In this document: piece by piece, positions 63,915-64,000 of the stretch | How the letters are laid out: every line of letters begins with the position of its first letter | Numbering within the stretch: position 1 is the stretch's first letter | Source of the DNA: Burkholderiales bacterium | GTDB taxonomy: Bacteria > Pseudomonadota > Gammaproteobacteria > Burkholderiales > Burkholderiaceae_C | Direction of reading: 5' to 3' | Length of the DNA stretch: 64,000 nt | Assembly: GCA_016000265.1 (NCBI GenBank) | Contig: JAECRL010000003.1 | Location: 248,001-312,000 of the forward strand | Program-made: the position numbers and the translations under genes | Notes under the pieces: generated by a model | The model's input: the letters and a program-made list of their open reading frames with translations, nothing else | What the model was told of the DNA's origin: nothing | Databases searched by the model: none

Positions 63915-64000
63915 CCGGGTTGAGCACGAACACCATCCCCAGCGCACCCACCGACAGGGTGCGGCCATTGACCGTCGTGTAGGACGCCACGCCCAGCGGG
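63908..64000 (-). CDS. C-terminal end of an unidentified protein (runs off the window)
   Basis: The last 30 codons of a minus-strand gene are visible, ending in GALGMVFVLNPVK and a TGA. Nearly every third codon position is G or C, as in the neighbouring genes, so this is very likely coding. The stop overlaps the end of the GGDEF/EAL gene by seven bases. I do not recognise the product from this fragment. Confidence 0.5.

Overview
The window is high-GC bacterial DNA with the gene content and gene order of a betaproteobacterium of the order Burkholderiales. Evidence is the his/tat linkage, petABC-sspAB, hrcA/nadK/recN, several Liv-type transporter genes beside acyl-CoA genes, and a PEP-CTERM protein. 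A Leptothrix/Aquabacterium/Roseateles-like relative fits best, but the genus is inference. It looks chromosomal. I see no rRNA, CRISPR array, insertion sequence or integrase. Coding density is very high, and no gap between genes exceeds about 300 bases.

Layout. 1-4945: 3' part of a histidine operon (hisD partial, C, B, H, A, F). 5059-7645: CBS protein, nif3-family gene and a DegQ/DegS-type protease. 7702-10157: tatC, tatB, tatA, hisE and hisI on the minus strand, so the end of the histidine pathway is inverted relative to hisF. 10250-14364: pdxA, a DUF1631 protein and mscL. 14617-18798: petABC (cytochrome bc1) and sspAB, then tRNA-Thr. 19074-24481: a solute-binding lipoprotein coupled to a hybrid sensor kinase, a TolC-family channel and a PCMT-family methyltransferase. 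24576-26888: TetR regulator divergent from a histone-deacetylase-like amidohydrolase and a thioesterase, with a palindromic operator candidate between them.

27030-34223: acyl-CoA ligase and a complete Liv-type ABC importer (livK-H-M-G-F). 34231-37950: minus-strand genes for an alpha/beta hydrolase, an unusual nitronate monooxygenase fused to a hydratase, an AHSA1 protein and a DUF4265 protein. 38234-46675: eight same-strand genes for beta-oxidation-like catabolism. Together with the ligase and importer these could take up, activate and degrade a carboxylate whose identity the sequence does not reveal.

46697-51353: rapZ, recN and nadK on the minus strand, divergent from hrcA. 51375-54155: a tight five-gene operon of a PEP-CTERM protein, three tail-collar paralogues and a DUF6916-like exported protein; this is the strongest candidate for an undescribed system. 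54284-54360: tRNA with CAU anticodon, probably tRNA-Ile2. 54607-58514: two-subunit molybdenum hydroxylase and XdhC. 58677-60690: lipase foldase followed by its lipase, both exported. 60757-63914: MtfA-like peptidase and a GAF-PAS-GGDEF-EAL protein. A partial minus-strand gene runs off the right edge.
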